64,000 nucleotides of DNA. It comes from Pseudomonas sp. UBA5706 (lineage in GTDB: Bacteria > Pseudomonadota > Gammaproteobacteria > Pseudomonadales > Pseudomonadaceae). The translations under genes and the position numbers were made by a program. Location of the stretch: positions 1 through 64,000 of the forward strand of contig NZ_DIHC01000001.1 of NCBI RefSeq assembly GCF_002419965.1, read 5' to 3'. The notes beneath the pieces were generated by a model. The model searched no databases. It saw only the letters and a program-made list of their open reading frames with translations, and had not been told where the DNA came from. Below are positions 34,971-42,825 of the stretch, one piece after another; position 1 is the stretch's first letter, and every line of letters begins with the position of its first letter.

Positions 34971-35537
34971 ATGTTCGCCATGCAGTATTTTCACAGACTT
35001 CCATCGGACTACGACATGCAGGTCATTCGCGATCGCGCACGCCAACGCGCGTCCATCTGGGACGTCGCCGAGGGCCTGGTGTTCAAGGCATTCGTGTCAC
35101 AGCAGCGGGGTCAAAACGGCGCATTGGGCAACCTTTATGCTTCGGTCTATCTCTGGCTAAACCCGACGGCGGCAGCCAGCTTTCTGACTAGCGACAAGTT
35201 CGTCGGCGTCATCGACTCGTTCGGTCGCCCCGCCATCGAAACCTGGCTGCCCCTGGATGCTCGGCGTGGCCCGGCCATCACCGCGGCCTGGCTGTATCGT
35301 GAAGAAATGCTGCTGAGCGCAGGGGCCGATGTGACAGCGCTAGGCATCCAGGAGTCAGCCCATAACCGGCACCACACTGCGCAGCCCGAAACCGTGGCAG
35401 CGTGGAGCGTGCTTGATCCGAAAGAATGGCGACTGGTGCGTTTTCGGCTGTCTGCCGGTCCGGTGAAAACATCGTCCGACGCTACGGTTTATCAAGTGCT
35501 GCATCTGGCAGCACCGGGGCTGGAGCATTTGTCGTGA
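34971..35537 (+). CDS. DUF4865 family protein
   Basis: 188-aa protein resembling the DUF4865 family: it starts with a MQY-x(8)-DYDM-type segment (MFAMQYFHRLPSDYDMQVIR) and has the FKAFVS and GRPAIETWLPL segments typical of it. AGGAG precedes the ATG at 34971. It is coupled by a GTGA overlap to a 54-aa membrane ORF and converges with a LysR gene. The family has no established function. A link with the LysR regulator is plausible by context only. Confidence 0.78.
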   Translation: MFAMQYFHRLPSDYDMQVIRDRARQRASIWDVAEGLVFKAFVSQQRGQNGALGNLYASVYLWLNPTAAASFLTSDKFVGVIDSFGRPAIETWLPLDARRGPAITAAWLYREEMLLSAGADVTALGIQESAHNRHHTAQPETVAAWSVLDPKEWRLVRFRLSAGPVKTSSDATVYQVLHLAAPGLEHLS

Positions 35538-35698
35538 GAAGCGCGCTCTCGGCGCAAGAGGTGACTCATCTATCGGATGCACAAACCGCGGTCGATGTTC
35601 TCGCGGCGCATCTGATGGGGTTGGCCATCGGCGCGGCGCTGATCATGAGTCTGACGATCGCCATGGCCATGGCCCTGCACGGGCTTGGCTCTGTCTGA
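35534..35698 (+). CDS. Small single-span membrane protein (54 aa)
   Basis: GTG start at 35534 overlaps the TGA of the DUF4865 gene (GTGA). The 54-aa product has a hydrophilic N-terminus (VRSALSAQEVTHLSDAQT) and one strong hydrophobic helix (LMGLAIGAALIMSLTIAMAM). No family is recognised. Translational coupling to the upstream gene is the main support. Confidence 0.6.
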   Translation: MRSALSAQEVTHLSDAQTAVDVLAAHLMGLAIGAALIMSLTIAMAMALHGLGSV

Positions 35699-35703
35699 CA
35701 CGC

Positions 35704-36555
35704 TCAGAGAGCTGTCGAACGCAGGGCAGCGGCCAGCGTGGCGAGAACGGTGCGGCTTTGCGCGCTGGATGCGCTGGAATGCAGCACCACCTCACGCAAC
35801 GGCAGCGCTGGCAGTCCAAGCTGTGGTCCGACGTCGATCAGCCCTTCAGGGGCCACCCGCCGAGCCATTGCCGCGACCGCCAACCCTGCGGATACCGCTG
35901 CACCAATGGTCATCACCCCACCGCCGACGAAGACTTCCGTCCACGCAATGCCTGCCTCGTCCAGCGCAGTGATCGCCATGCTGCGCACACTGCAAGGCGC
36001 TGCCTGAGTCGCCAGGTGCAAGGGTTGACCGTGCTGATGAATGAAGTCTCTGGAGGCCATCCAGCCGAAACCTTCCTGAAACAGCACTTCGCCATCGAGC
36101 CGCCGATTGTCGTGACGCAATACGAGGACCCCTTCGATGTCGCCCTGATCGAAAGCATCCAGCAGAGCGCGAGACGTCGAAACACGCAGCTCGACGATGA
36201 GATTGGGGTGCGCGGTTTTCAGGTACTTAAGAAGGGTCGGCAGTTCGGCGCCGACGATGTGATGGCTGATGCCGATCACCAGACGCCGTTGCGGCATGTC
36301 GAACGAGCCGATCGCACCTTGGTGAGCTGCCACCAGGTTACGCGCCGAGGCAAGAAACGCGCTGCCATCGGCAGACAATTGAACGCGTCGCGGGGTGCGC
36401 TCGAGCAGGCGGCGCCCAAGGGTGTGTTCCAGGCGTTTGATCTTCAGGCTCACGGCCGATTGCGTGCCGTTGATCGCCTCGGCAGCACGCGTGAAACTCC
36501 TGAGCTCAGCGACCAGAACAAACGCATGAACCGCATCAATGTCGAGTGTTTTCAT
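35704..36555 (-). CDS. LysR-family transcriptional regulator
   Basis: 283-aa DNA-binding regulator. The N-terminal winged helix at residues 1-60 includes AAEAINGTQSAVSLKIKRLE. A LysR substrate-binding domain runs from about residue 90 (RLVIGISHHIVGAELPTLL). It begins immediately at the ATG at 36555 and lies tail-to-tail with the DUF4865/54-aa pair, six bases from the small ORF's stop. The likely targets are unknown. Upstream lie the tRNA genes and their terminator. Confidence 0.9.
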   Translation of the reverse strand: MKTLDIDAVHAFVLVAELRSFTRAAEAINGTQSAVSLKIKRLEHTLGRRLLERTPRRVQLSADGSAFLASARNLVAAHQGAIGSFDMPQRRLVIGISHHIVGAELPTLLKYLKTAHPNLIVELRVSTSRALLDAFDQGDIEGVLVLRHDNRRLDGEVLFQEGFGWMASRDFIHQHGQPLHLATQAAPCSVRSMAITALDEAGIAWTEVFVGGGVMTIGAAVSAGLAVAAMARRVAPEGLIDVGPQLGLPALPLREVVLHSSASSAQSRTVLATLAAALRSTAL

Positions 36556-36676
36556 GGCTCATACATTACCGAGAAAAATCACTGCTGCAACAATCGATAT
36601 GGATTTCACATGGTCAAACGAAGCATCCGGTCTCTCGGAATCGAAATCCGATAATGCGTCTTCACAAATTCCAGGC

Positions 36677-36702
36677 ACAAAAAAAGCGACCCTAAGGTCG
36701 CT
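36677..36702 (-). terminator. Terminator of the tRNA operon
   Basis: AGCGACC / GGTCGCT stem with CTAA loop, followed on the minus strand by a run of T. It lies downstream of the two minus-strand tRNAs. Confidence 0.85.
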
Positions 36703-36744
36703 CTCTTTGTCGTTACGGGGAGTTCAAGGCCTCGTAACTTAATA

Positions 36745-36821
36745 TGGCGCAGCGGACGGGACTCGAACCCGCGACCCCCGGCGTGACAGGCCGGTATTCT
36801 AACCGACTGAACTACCGCTGC
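36745..36821 (-). tRNA. tRNA-Asp (GTC)
   Basis: 77 nt on the minus strand, starting GCAGCGGTAGTTCAGTCGG and ending in an encoded CCA. Acceptor arms GCAGCGG/CCGCTGC pair. The anticodon loop is CTGTCAC with GTC, and the T-loop is GGTTCGAGTCC. It decodes aspartate codons and is downstream of tRNA-Val in one transcript. Confidence 0.97.
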
Positions 36822-36840
36822 GCGTAACACTTGAAACGAA

Positions 36841-36916
36841 TGGTGGGTGATGACGGGATCGAACCGCCGACATTCTGCTTGTAAGGCAGACGCTCTCCCA
36901 GCTGAGCTAATCACCC
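36841..36916 (-). tRNA. tRNA-Val (TAC)
   Basis: 76 nt on the minus strand, starting GGGTGATTAGCTCAGCTGGG and ending with encoded CCA. Acceptor GGGTGAT pairs with ATCACCC. The anticodon is TAC in CTTACAA. It lies 19 bp upstream of tRNA-Asp, forming a two-tRNA operon. Confidence 0.97.
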
Positions 36917-37075
36917 TTCGCTTCGGTGTGGCGCGCATTCTACGGAGCGATCAAAACTCTGGCAAGCACTTTTTCAAATAATTTTTATAATCCAACCAAA
37001 GGCTTACATCAGGGTTGGCCGCAGGGTCCGGGCAGCGAATAATGCCCCCCTTTGTATAAAGGAGAGATGTACCCC

Positions 37076-37996
37076 ATGTGGTTCAAAAACCTGCTTGTCT
37101 ATCGCCTTACCCAGGACCTGCCATTTGACGCCGAGGCGCTGGAAACCGCATTGGCGACCAAGCCCGCACGCGCCTGTGCCAGCCAGGAGTTGACCACTTA
37201 CGGTTTTATCGCCCCGTTCGGCAAGGGCGAAGACGCGCCGCTGGTGCATGTCAGCGGTGATTTCATGCTGATCTCGGCGCGCAAGGAAGAACGTATCCTG
37301 CCGGGCAGCGTGGTTAATGATGCGCTTAAAGAGAAAGTCGAAGAGATCGAGACCGAGCAAATGCGCAAGGTCTATAAGAAGGAACGCGACCAGCTCAAGG
37401 ACGAAATCATCCAGGCCTTCCTGCCGCGCGCCTTCATCCGTCGCTCGTCGACCTTCGCTGCCATCGCGCCCAAGCAAGGCGTGATTCTGGTCAACGCTTC
37501 AAGCCCCAAACGCGCCGAAGACCTGCTCTCCACGCTGCGTGAAGTGGTTGGCTCCTTGCCCGTACGCCCGGTCACGGTGAAGACCGCACCGACCGCAGTC
37601 ATGACCGAGTGGGTCAAGTCCGGTCAGACCGCCGAGCATTTCTTCGTTCTCGATGAATGCGAACTGCGCGATACCCATGAAGACGGCGGCATCGTGAAAT
37701 GCAAACGTCAGGACCTGACCAGCGATGAAATCCAGCTGCACCTGAGCACCGGCAAAGTCGTGACGCAACTGTCGTTGGCCTGGCAGGACAAGCTGTCTTT
37801 CGTGCTGGACGACAAACTGGGCGTCAAGCGTCTGAAGTTCGAAGACCTGCTCCAGGATCAGGCCGAACAGGATGGCGGTGACGATGCACTGGGCCAGCAG
37901 GATGCCAGCTTCACCCTGATGATGCTGACCTTCGGCGAGTTCTTGCCCGAGCTGTTCGAAGCATTGGGCGGCGAAGAGATTCCGCAGGGAATCTGA
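37076..37996 (+). CDS. rdgC: Recombination-associated protein RdgC
   Basis: 306-aa nucleoid-associated, ring-forming DNA-binding protein that modulates RecA activity. It begins MWFKNLLVYRLTQDLPFDAE, the conserved RdgC N-terminus, and contains LLVNASSPKRAEDLLS-like and LTFGEFLPELFEALGG segments typical of the family. The ATG at 37076 is preceded by AAGGAGAGATGTACCCC. An in-frame ATG at 37052 would include the ribosome site. Length matches the family. Monocistronic, followed by a REP element. Confidence 0.95.
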   Translation: MWFKNLLVYRLTQDLPFDAEALETALATKPARACASQELTTYGFIAPFGKGEDAPLVHVSGDFMLISARKEERILPGSVVNDALKEKVEEIETEQMRKVYKKERDQLKDEIIQAFLPRAFIRRSSTFAAIAPKQGVILVNASSPKRAEDLLSTLREVVGSLPVRPVTVKTAPTAVMTEWVKSGQTAEHFFVLDECELRDTHEDGGIVKCKRQDLTSDEIQLHLSTGKVVTQLSLAWQDKLSFVLDDKLGVKRLKFEDLLQDQAEQDGGDDALGQQDASFTLMMLTFGEFLPELFEALGGEEIPQGI

Positions 37997-38028
37997 TCCT
38001 GAACGCAAACCTGTCTGGCAGCATGGAG

Positions 38029-38098
38029 CCTGTAGCAGCGCGGCTTGTCGGCGGTGGCGTGCTCAAGATCGCACCCGCCGGCAAGTCGGACGGCTACA
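38029..38098. repeat. REP palindrome after rdgC
   Basis: CGGCTTGTCGGCGGTGGCGTGC and GCACCCGCCGGCAAGTCGG form imperfect arms around TCAAGATC. Outer GTAGC/GCTAC bases extend the pairing. Same REP family as at 1521, 39165, 41271, 48399 and 58130. Confidence 0.75.
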
Positions 38099-38167
38099 AC
38101 TGCGGTGTTCGCCGGCTTCTCAGTGAACGCCGCACATTCATGTAATCGCAATAAGAAGGAGCAAGCC

Positions 38168-39130
38168 ATGCGTGCGCTGGCTGCATTGAGTCGTTTTGTC
38201 GGTAATACCTTTGCGTACTGGGTGCTGCTGTTTGCGGTGCTGGCGTTCCTGTTCCCAAGCTGGTTCATCAGCCTCAAGGCCCTGATCGTGCCGCTGCTGG
38301 GGCTGGTGATGTTCGGCATGGGGCTGACCCTGAAACTGGATGACTTCTCTGAAGTTGTGCGTCATCCGTGGCGTGTGGCGTTGGGCGTGGTCGCGCATTT
38401 CGTGATCATGCCGGGCGTGGCCTGGTTGCTGTGCCAGGCTTTCCATTTGCCAGCCGAAATTGCCGTGGGTGTGATTCTGGTAGGTTGCTGCCCAAGCGGC
38501 ACGTCATCCAACGTGATGACCTGGCTGGCGAAAGGTGATCTTGCGCTGTCAGTGGCCATCGCCGCTGTCACCACCCTGCTCGCCCCGCTGCTGACCCCGA
38601 CGCTGATCTGGCTGCTGGCGTCGGCGTGGTTACCGGTCTCTTTCATGGAGATGTTCTGGTCGATCCTGCAATTCGTCATGCTGCCGATCGTGCTCGGCGT
38701 GGTGGCCCAGCGGCTGCTGGGTGAAAAGGTGCAGTACGCGGTGGACGTACTGCCGCTGATCTCGGTGGTGAGCATCGTGATGATCGTCTGCGCAGTGGTC
38801 GCGGCCAGTCAGGCGAAGATCGCCGAATCCGGCCTGCTGATCATGGCTGTAGTGATCCTGCACAACAGCTTCGGCTTCCTGTTGGGCTACTTCACCGGCA
38901 AGCTGTTCAAACTGCCGTTGGCCCAGCGCAAGTCGCTGTCGCTGGAAGTCGGCATGCAGAACTCAGGCCTGGGCGCCGCGCTCGCCGCCGCGCATTTCTC
39001 ACCGCTGGCGGCAGTGCCAAGCGCACTGTTCAGCGTCTGGCATAACATTTCCGGTGCGCTGCTTTCGACGTACTTCAGGAAGATGACGCCGGATGAAGTG
39101 GTAGCGGAAGACGAGCCGGCGGTGGGCTAA
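38168..39130 (+). CDS. Bile acid:sodium symporter (BASS) family transporter
   Basis: 320-aa inner-membrane protein with about ten hydrophobic helices. Family motifs are GLVMFGMGLTLKLDDF near residue 45 and GCCPSGTSSNVMTWLAKGD near residue 110. EVGMQNSGLGAALA near residue 265 is the crossover motif of this fold. The ATG at 38168 has AAGGAGCAAGCC upstream; an in-frame ATG at 38045 lies in the REP element. Substrate unknown; bacterial members carry organic anions or precursors such as pantoate or pyruvate. Confidence 0.9.
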   Translation: MRALAALSRFVGNTFAYWVLLFAVLAFLFPSWFISLKALIVPLLGLVMFGMGLTLKLDDFSEVVRHPWRVALGVVAHFVIMPGVAWLLCQAFHLPAEIAVGVILVGCCPSGTSSNVMTWLAKGDLALSVAIAAVTTLLAPLLTPTLIWLLASAWLPVSFMEMFWSILQFVMLPIVLGVVAQRLLGEKVQYAVDVLPLISVVSIVMIVCAVVAASQAKIAESGLLIMAVVILHNSFGFLLGYFTGKLFKLPLAQRKSLSLEVGMQNSGLGAALAAAHFSPLAAVPSALFSVWHNISGALLSTYFRKMTPDEVVAEDEPAVG

Positions 39131-39164
39131 GCGAACACGCCGCCCTCGAATGCCTGTAGCCTTT

Positions 39165-39210
39165 CGGCTTGTCGGCGGTAGCGATTCAAGGTCGCCGCCG
39201 CTGACGCGCC
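39165..39210. repeat. REP palindrome after the BASS transporter
   Basis: CGGCTTGTCGGCGGTAGCGA and TCGCCGCCGCTGACGCGCC, an imperfect hairpin with a 7-nt loop, between two converging genes. Confidence 0.65.
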
Positions 39211-39259
39211 CAACTGCTGCAGGGGAGACGGTGCATCGGTGGTTCAATGCACACGTCAG

Positions 39260-41131
39260 TTAGCGCACGGTCCCCCTCAACGCTGCCACCCGCTCGCGCA
39301 CCAACGAAGGCCGCGACTGATCGCCTGTGATCGCAGGCCCCGCCACCAGCGTTACCCGTGACCACAGTCTACGAAACAAGCCCTTATCGGGGTCGCGGCT
39401 GAAGAAGCTGCCCCACAACCCCTGCAACGCCATTGGAATCACCGGCACCTCGGTTTCTTGCAGTATCCGGGTCATACCGCTCTTGAACTCGTTAATGTCG
39501 CCGGAGGTGGTCAACTTGCCCTCCGGGAAGATGCACACCAGTTCGCCGTCCTTCAAATACTCGGCAATGCGCCTGAACGCCTGATCATAGATCAGCAGGT
39601 CCTCGCCGCGCCCGGCAATCGGTATGGCTCCGGCAGTGCGGAAGATAAAGTTAAGCACCGGCAGGTTGAAGATCTTGTAGTACATGACGAAACGGATCGG
39701 CCGACGCACCGACCCCGCGATCAGCAGCGCATCGACGAACGACACGTGATTGCACACCAGCAAAGCCGCGCCTTCGTCGGGAATCTGCTCCAGATCGCGG
39801 TGCTTGACGCGGTACATGGAGTGGCTGAGCAGCCAGATCATGAAGCGCATGGTGAACTCGGGAACAATCTTAAAGATGTAGGTGTTGACCGCGATGTTCA
39901 TCACCGAGACGACAAGGAACAGCTGCGGGATCGACAGCTTCACTAAGCTTAGGAAGATGATCGACACGACCGCCGATACCACCATGAACAGCGCATTGAG
40001 GATGTTGTTCGACGCGATCACCCGGGAGCGCTCTTTCTCCGGCGTGCGCGACTGAATCAGTGCGTACAGCGGCACGATATAGAAGCCGCCGAAAACACCG
40101 ATGCCGAGAATATCCAGCAACACCCACCAGGCCTGGCCGTGGCCGAGGACCGCCAGCCAGTCATTGGCCTGGACGCTCTGCGGGAAATCCCCCGAGTGCC
40201 ACCACAGCAACAGCCCGAATACGGTCAGGCCCATCGAACCGAACGGCACCAGTCCGATTTCCACTTTGCGCCCCGACAGCCGCTCGCAGAGCATCGAACC
40301 TGCCGCGATGCCGATGGAAAAAACGGTGAGGATCAGCGTTACGACCGTTTCATCGCCGTAGAGGAATTCCTTGGCGTACGCCGGAATCTGCGTGAGGTAG
40401 ATCGCGCCAACGAACCAGAACCACGAGTTGCCGACGATGGAGCGCGACACCGCCTTGGTTTGACCCAGGCCCAGTTTCAGCGTGGCCCAGGATTCACTGA
40501 AGATGTTCCAGTTCAGGCGCATGTCCGGGCTGGCGGCTGCGGCCGGGGGAATGCCGCGACTGGCCAGGTAACCCAGGCATGCCACCAGCACCATGGCGCC
40601 GGAGACGATAGGTGCGTAATGCGTGGCGGACATCATGATGCCGGCGCCGATGGTCCCGGCCAGAATCGCCAGGAAGGTGCCCATTTCCACCAACCCGTTG
40701 CCGCCCACCAGCTCGTCCTCGTGCAGGTGCTGCGGCAGGATCGAGTACTTCACCGGGCCGAACAACGCCGAGTGCGTGCCCATGGCGAACAACGCCGCCA
40801 GCATCAGCGAAAGGTGATTGAACAGAAAACCTACCGCGCCGAGCAGCATGATGCCGATCTCAAGCATCTTGATCATGCGGATGAGCCGGTCCTTGGGATA
40901 CTTCTCGCCGAACTGCCCGGCGAGCGCCGAGAACAGGAAGAACGGCAGGATGAACAACAGAGCGCACAGGTTGACGTAGATCGAGCGGTCACCGTCGATG
41001 GCCAACTTGTAGAGAATGGCGAGGATAAGCGATTGCTTGAAGATGTTGTCGTTGAACGCCCCGAGGGACTGGGTCACGAAAAACGGCAAAAAGCGCCGTT
41101 TGCCCAACAGACTGAATTGCGACTGACTCAT
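39260..41131 (-). CDS. MFS lysophospholipid transporter fused to PlsC-like acyltransferase
   Basis: 623-aa inner-membrane fusion. Residues about 1-415 are an MFS transporter of the LplT type (FNDNIFKQSLILAIL, then FGPVKYSILPQHLHEDELVG, QSRTPEKERSRVIASNNI). Residues about 430-620 are a 1-acylglycerol-phosphate acyltransferase-like domain with NHVSFVDALL (His-x4-Asp) and FPEGKLTTSG. In E. coli the similar pair LplT and Aas are separate or differently fused and remodel lysophospholipids. Here the Aas ligase part is absent. The ATG at 41131 is used; an adjacent TTG would add one residue. It likely takes part in membrane lipid repair (inference). Confidence 0.9.
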   Translation of the reverse strand: MSQSQFSLLGKRRFLPFFVTQSLGAFNDNIFKQSLILAILYKLAIDGDRSIYVNLCALLFILPFFLFSALAGQFGEKYPKDRLIRMIKMLEIGIMLLGAVGFLFNHLSLMLAALFAMGTHSALFGPVKYSILPQHLHEDELVGGNGLVEMGTFLAILAGTIGAGIMMSATHYAPIVSGAMVLVACLGYLASRGIPPAAAASPDMRLNWNIFSESWATLKLGLGQTKAVSRSIVGNSWFWFVGAIYLTQIPAYAKEFLYGDETVVTLILTVFSIGIAAGSMLCERLSGRKVEIGLVPFGSMGLTVFGLLLWWHSGDFPQSVQANDWLAVLGHGQAWWVLLDILGIGVFGGFYIVPLYALIQSRTPEKERSRVIASNNILNALFMVVSAVVSIIFLSLVKLSIPQLFLVVSVMNIAVNTYIFKIVPEFTMRFMIWLLSHSMYRVKHRDLEQIPDEGAALLVCNHVSFVDALLIAGSVRRPIRFVMYYKIFNLPVLNFIFRTAGAIPIAGRGEDLLIYDQAFRRIAEYLKDGELVCIFPEGKLTTSGDINEFKSGMTRILQETEVPVIPMALQGLWGSFFSRDPDKGLFRRLWSRVTLVAGPAITGDQSRPSLVRERVAALRGTVR

Positions 41132-41270
41132 CAAACGTGTCCCTGAATGACGCCGTTATCGGCTTTTGGAATTGGAACGCTGGCGCCTCGACGCCGAGCG
41201 ACATTGAAGACGCTGAAGGCGCAGATGTCGATATCCCGTACGGACTTTTGTGCAGGCTCCAATAGCAACA

Positions 41271-41320
41271 CGGCCTGCCAGCGGTGGCACCTTACTGGTC
41301 GCCACCGCTGGCAAGCCGGA
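41271..41320. repeat. REP palindrome between two minus-strand genes
   Basis: CGGCCTGCCAGCGGTGGC and CGCCACCGCTGGCAAGCCGG pair almost perfectly around about 12 bp. It lies just after the TDT gene stop. Confidence 0.75.
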
Positions 41321-41337
41321 CTGCTGCAGATGATTTA

Positions 41338-42483
41338 TCAACCCTTTGCGCTGGCGATGCAGGGGGAAACGAACAGCTCTCCTTTATAAGCACCTGCCAG
41401 TGTGCGTTTCATGATCACCAGCCACAGCGCAGCCAATCCTGCCACCAGCAGGCTGCCGAACACAGCGAAGAATGCCAGATCCAGCGCAGCGCCCAGCTTC
41501 AGCGTGGTCAAGGCAAAGACGCCCAGCGGGAAGGTGAAACCCCACCAGCCAAGGTTGAACGTAATGCCGTCACGCAAATAGCGCGCTGTGATCAGCCCGG
41601 CCATCAGCAGCCACCACATACTTACGCCCCATAGCACGATGCCCGCGATCAAGCCCAACCCGGACGCAATCTCCCCTACCGCGCGCAACCCATGTGCGGC
41701 GAAGATCGTCGGTGAGTCGGCGCCAAGCACCATCAAGCCAAAGGCCCCGGTGCTGATCGGCCCCAGGGCCAGCCAGCTCGATGCCGCCATGCTTTCGTGA
41801 GGCAGTTTATGCAAGGCCATGCGCAACAGCAGGATGGTCAGAATGCTGAACGCCACGGGCACCGACAATCCCCACAGCACAAAACTGGTAATCAGTATGC
41901 TGAACTGGCTGTAATGGTCAGCCATATGCGGGGCCAGTAAACCTCCGCTGGCCGCCGCCACCTCTGCCGCCACCACCGGCAGCAGCCATACAGCGGTCAT
42001 CTGGTCGATGCGGTGCGTCTGACGGGTGAACATCATGAACGGAATGAGCACCCCGCACGCCATCGACATCGCAACATCCAGCCACCACAACATCTCGACA
42101 AGGGGCAGTACGCCCTCGCCCCAGCGCGCCAGGCCGAAGGTCAGAAGGCCGTTGATGATCGTGGCCAGCCCCATGGGGATCGTGCCTAAGAACATCGAAA
42201 CCGTTGAATGCCCGAAGATGCGCCGCGCCTGCTCGAAGAACATTACCCAGCGAGCGGCGTACAGAAAACTGAACGTCAGGAACAGAACTATGTTGAGCAT
42301 CCACAGGGCTTCGGCCACTTGATACAGGCCAGGAATGTGCATTGGCAGTTGGGGCAGAACGGCGGACAGAATGCCGGTTCCCATGGTTGCGGCGAACCAA
42401 TTGGGCGTGAATTGGCGAATGACTTCCCGGGAATGAGTCAGTCGGCTAAAGGGTTTATTGGGGATGAAATGAAAAGGGTTCAT
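41338..42483 (-). CDS. TDT/TehA-SLAC1 family transporter
   Basis: 381-aa inner-membrane protein with about ten helices of the tellurite-resistance/dicarboxylate transporter fold. It starts the core with FTPNWFAATMGTGILS, the signature of the C4-dicarboxylate/malic-acid/SLAC1 branch. Later segments include LGPISTGAFGLMVLG and FNLGWWGFTFPLGVFAL. The ATG at 42483 has a GAGGAGAGGAG site. It probably exports small anions such as sulfite or dicarboxylates. In many pseudomonads a LysR gene lies divergently upstream of this type of gene; none is found here. Confidence 0.88.
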   Translation of the reverse strand: MNPFHFIPNKPFSRLTHSREVIRQFTPNWFAATMGTGILSAVLPQLPMHIPGLYQVAEALWMLNIVLFLTFSFLYAARWVMFFEQARRIFGHSTVSMFLGTIPMGLATIINGLLTFGLARWGEGVLPLVEMLWWLDVAMSMACGVLIPFMMFTRQTHRIDQMTAVWLLPVVAAEVAAASGGLLAPHMADHYSQFSILITSFVLWGLSVPVAFSILTILLLRMALHKLPHESMAASSWLALGPISTGAFGLMVLGADSPTIFAAHGLRAVGEIASGLGLIAGIVLWGVSMWWLLMAGLITARYLRDGITFNLGWWGFTFPLGVFALTTLKLGAALDLAFFAVFGSLLVAGLAALWLVIMKRTLAGAYKGELFVSPCIASAKG

Positions 42484-42825
42484 GGCGTGCTCCTCTCCTC
42501 GTATGAGGTGAGGCTCATGGTATGGCGGGATCTGATATCTATTAAGCGGGTAATTTCGCTATGCATAATAGATTTAGCCGATATAAGAACGCGTCCAGCA
42601 TTACACCTCCCGGAGCGCGATTGCCCGCGATGACGCTAGCGCGCTCTCCATTAACGGCACGGAGCTGAAGCAATTGCAGGCAAGCGCGCCCGTGGACGAA
42701 ATCGCACTTCGACACCACGCCGCTCAGACCTTGGTCGACAAAGACGAACGAGAGTGGGCGTGCGAGACTGTGTGGCCTGCGACGGATCGCAGCCGAACCG
42801 TTATTCGCTAGAGTCTGGAGTTCCC
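42484..42825. other. Gene-free divergent region
   Basis: 342 bp between the TDT gene (-) and the hybrid kinase (+). It has an AT-rich partly symmetrical stretch near 42537-42573 (CTATTAAGCG, then CGCTATGCATAATAG) that may be a promoter/operator. I see no convincing gene on either strand. Confidence 0.5.

Noticed and set aside
36745..36916. tRNA pair considered as an integration site for a genomic island
   Set aside because: No integrase, no direct repeat of a tRNA 3' end, and core genes on both sides.
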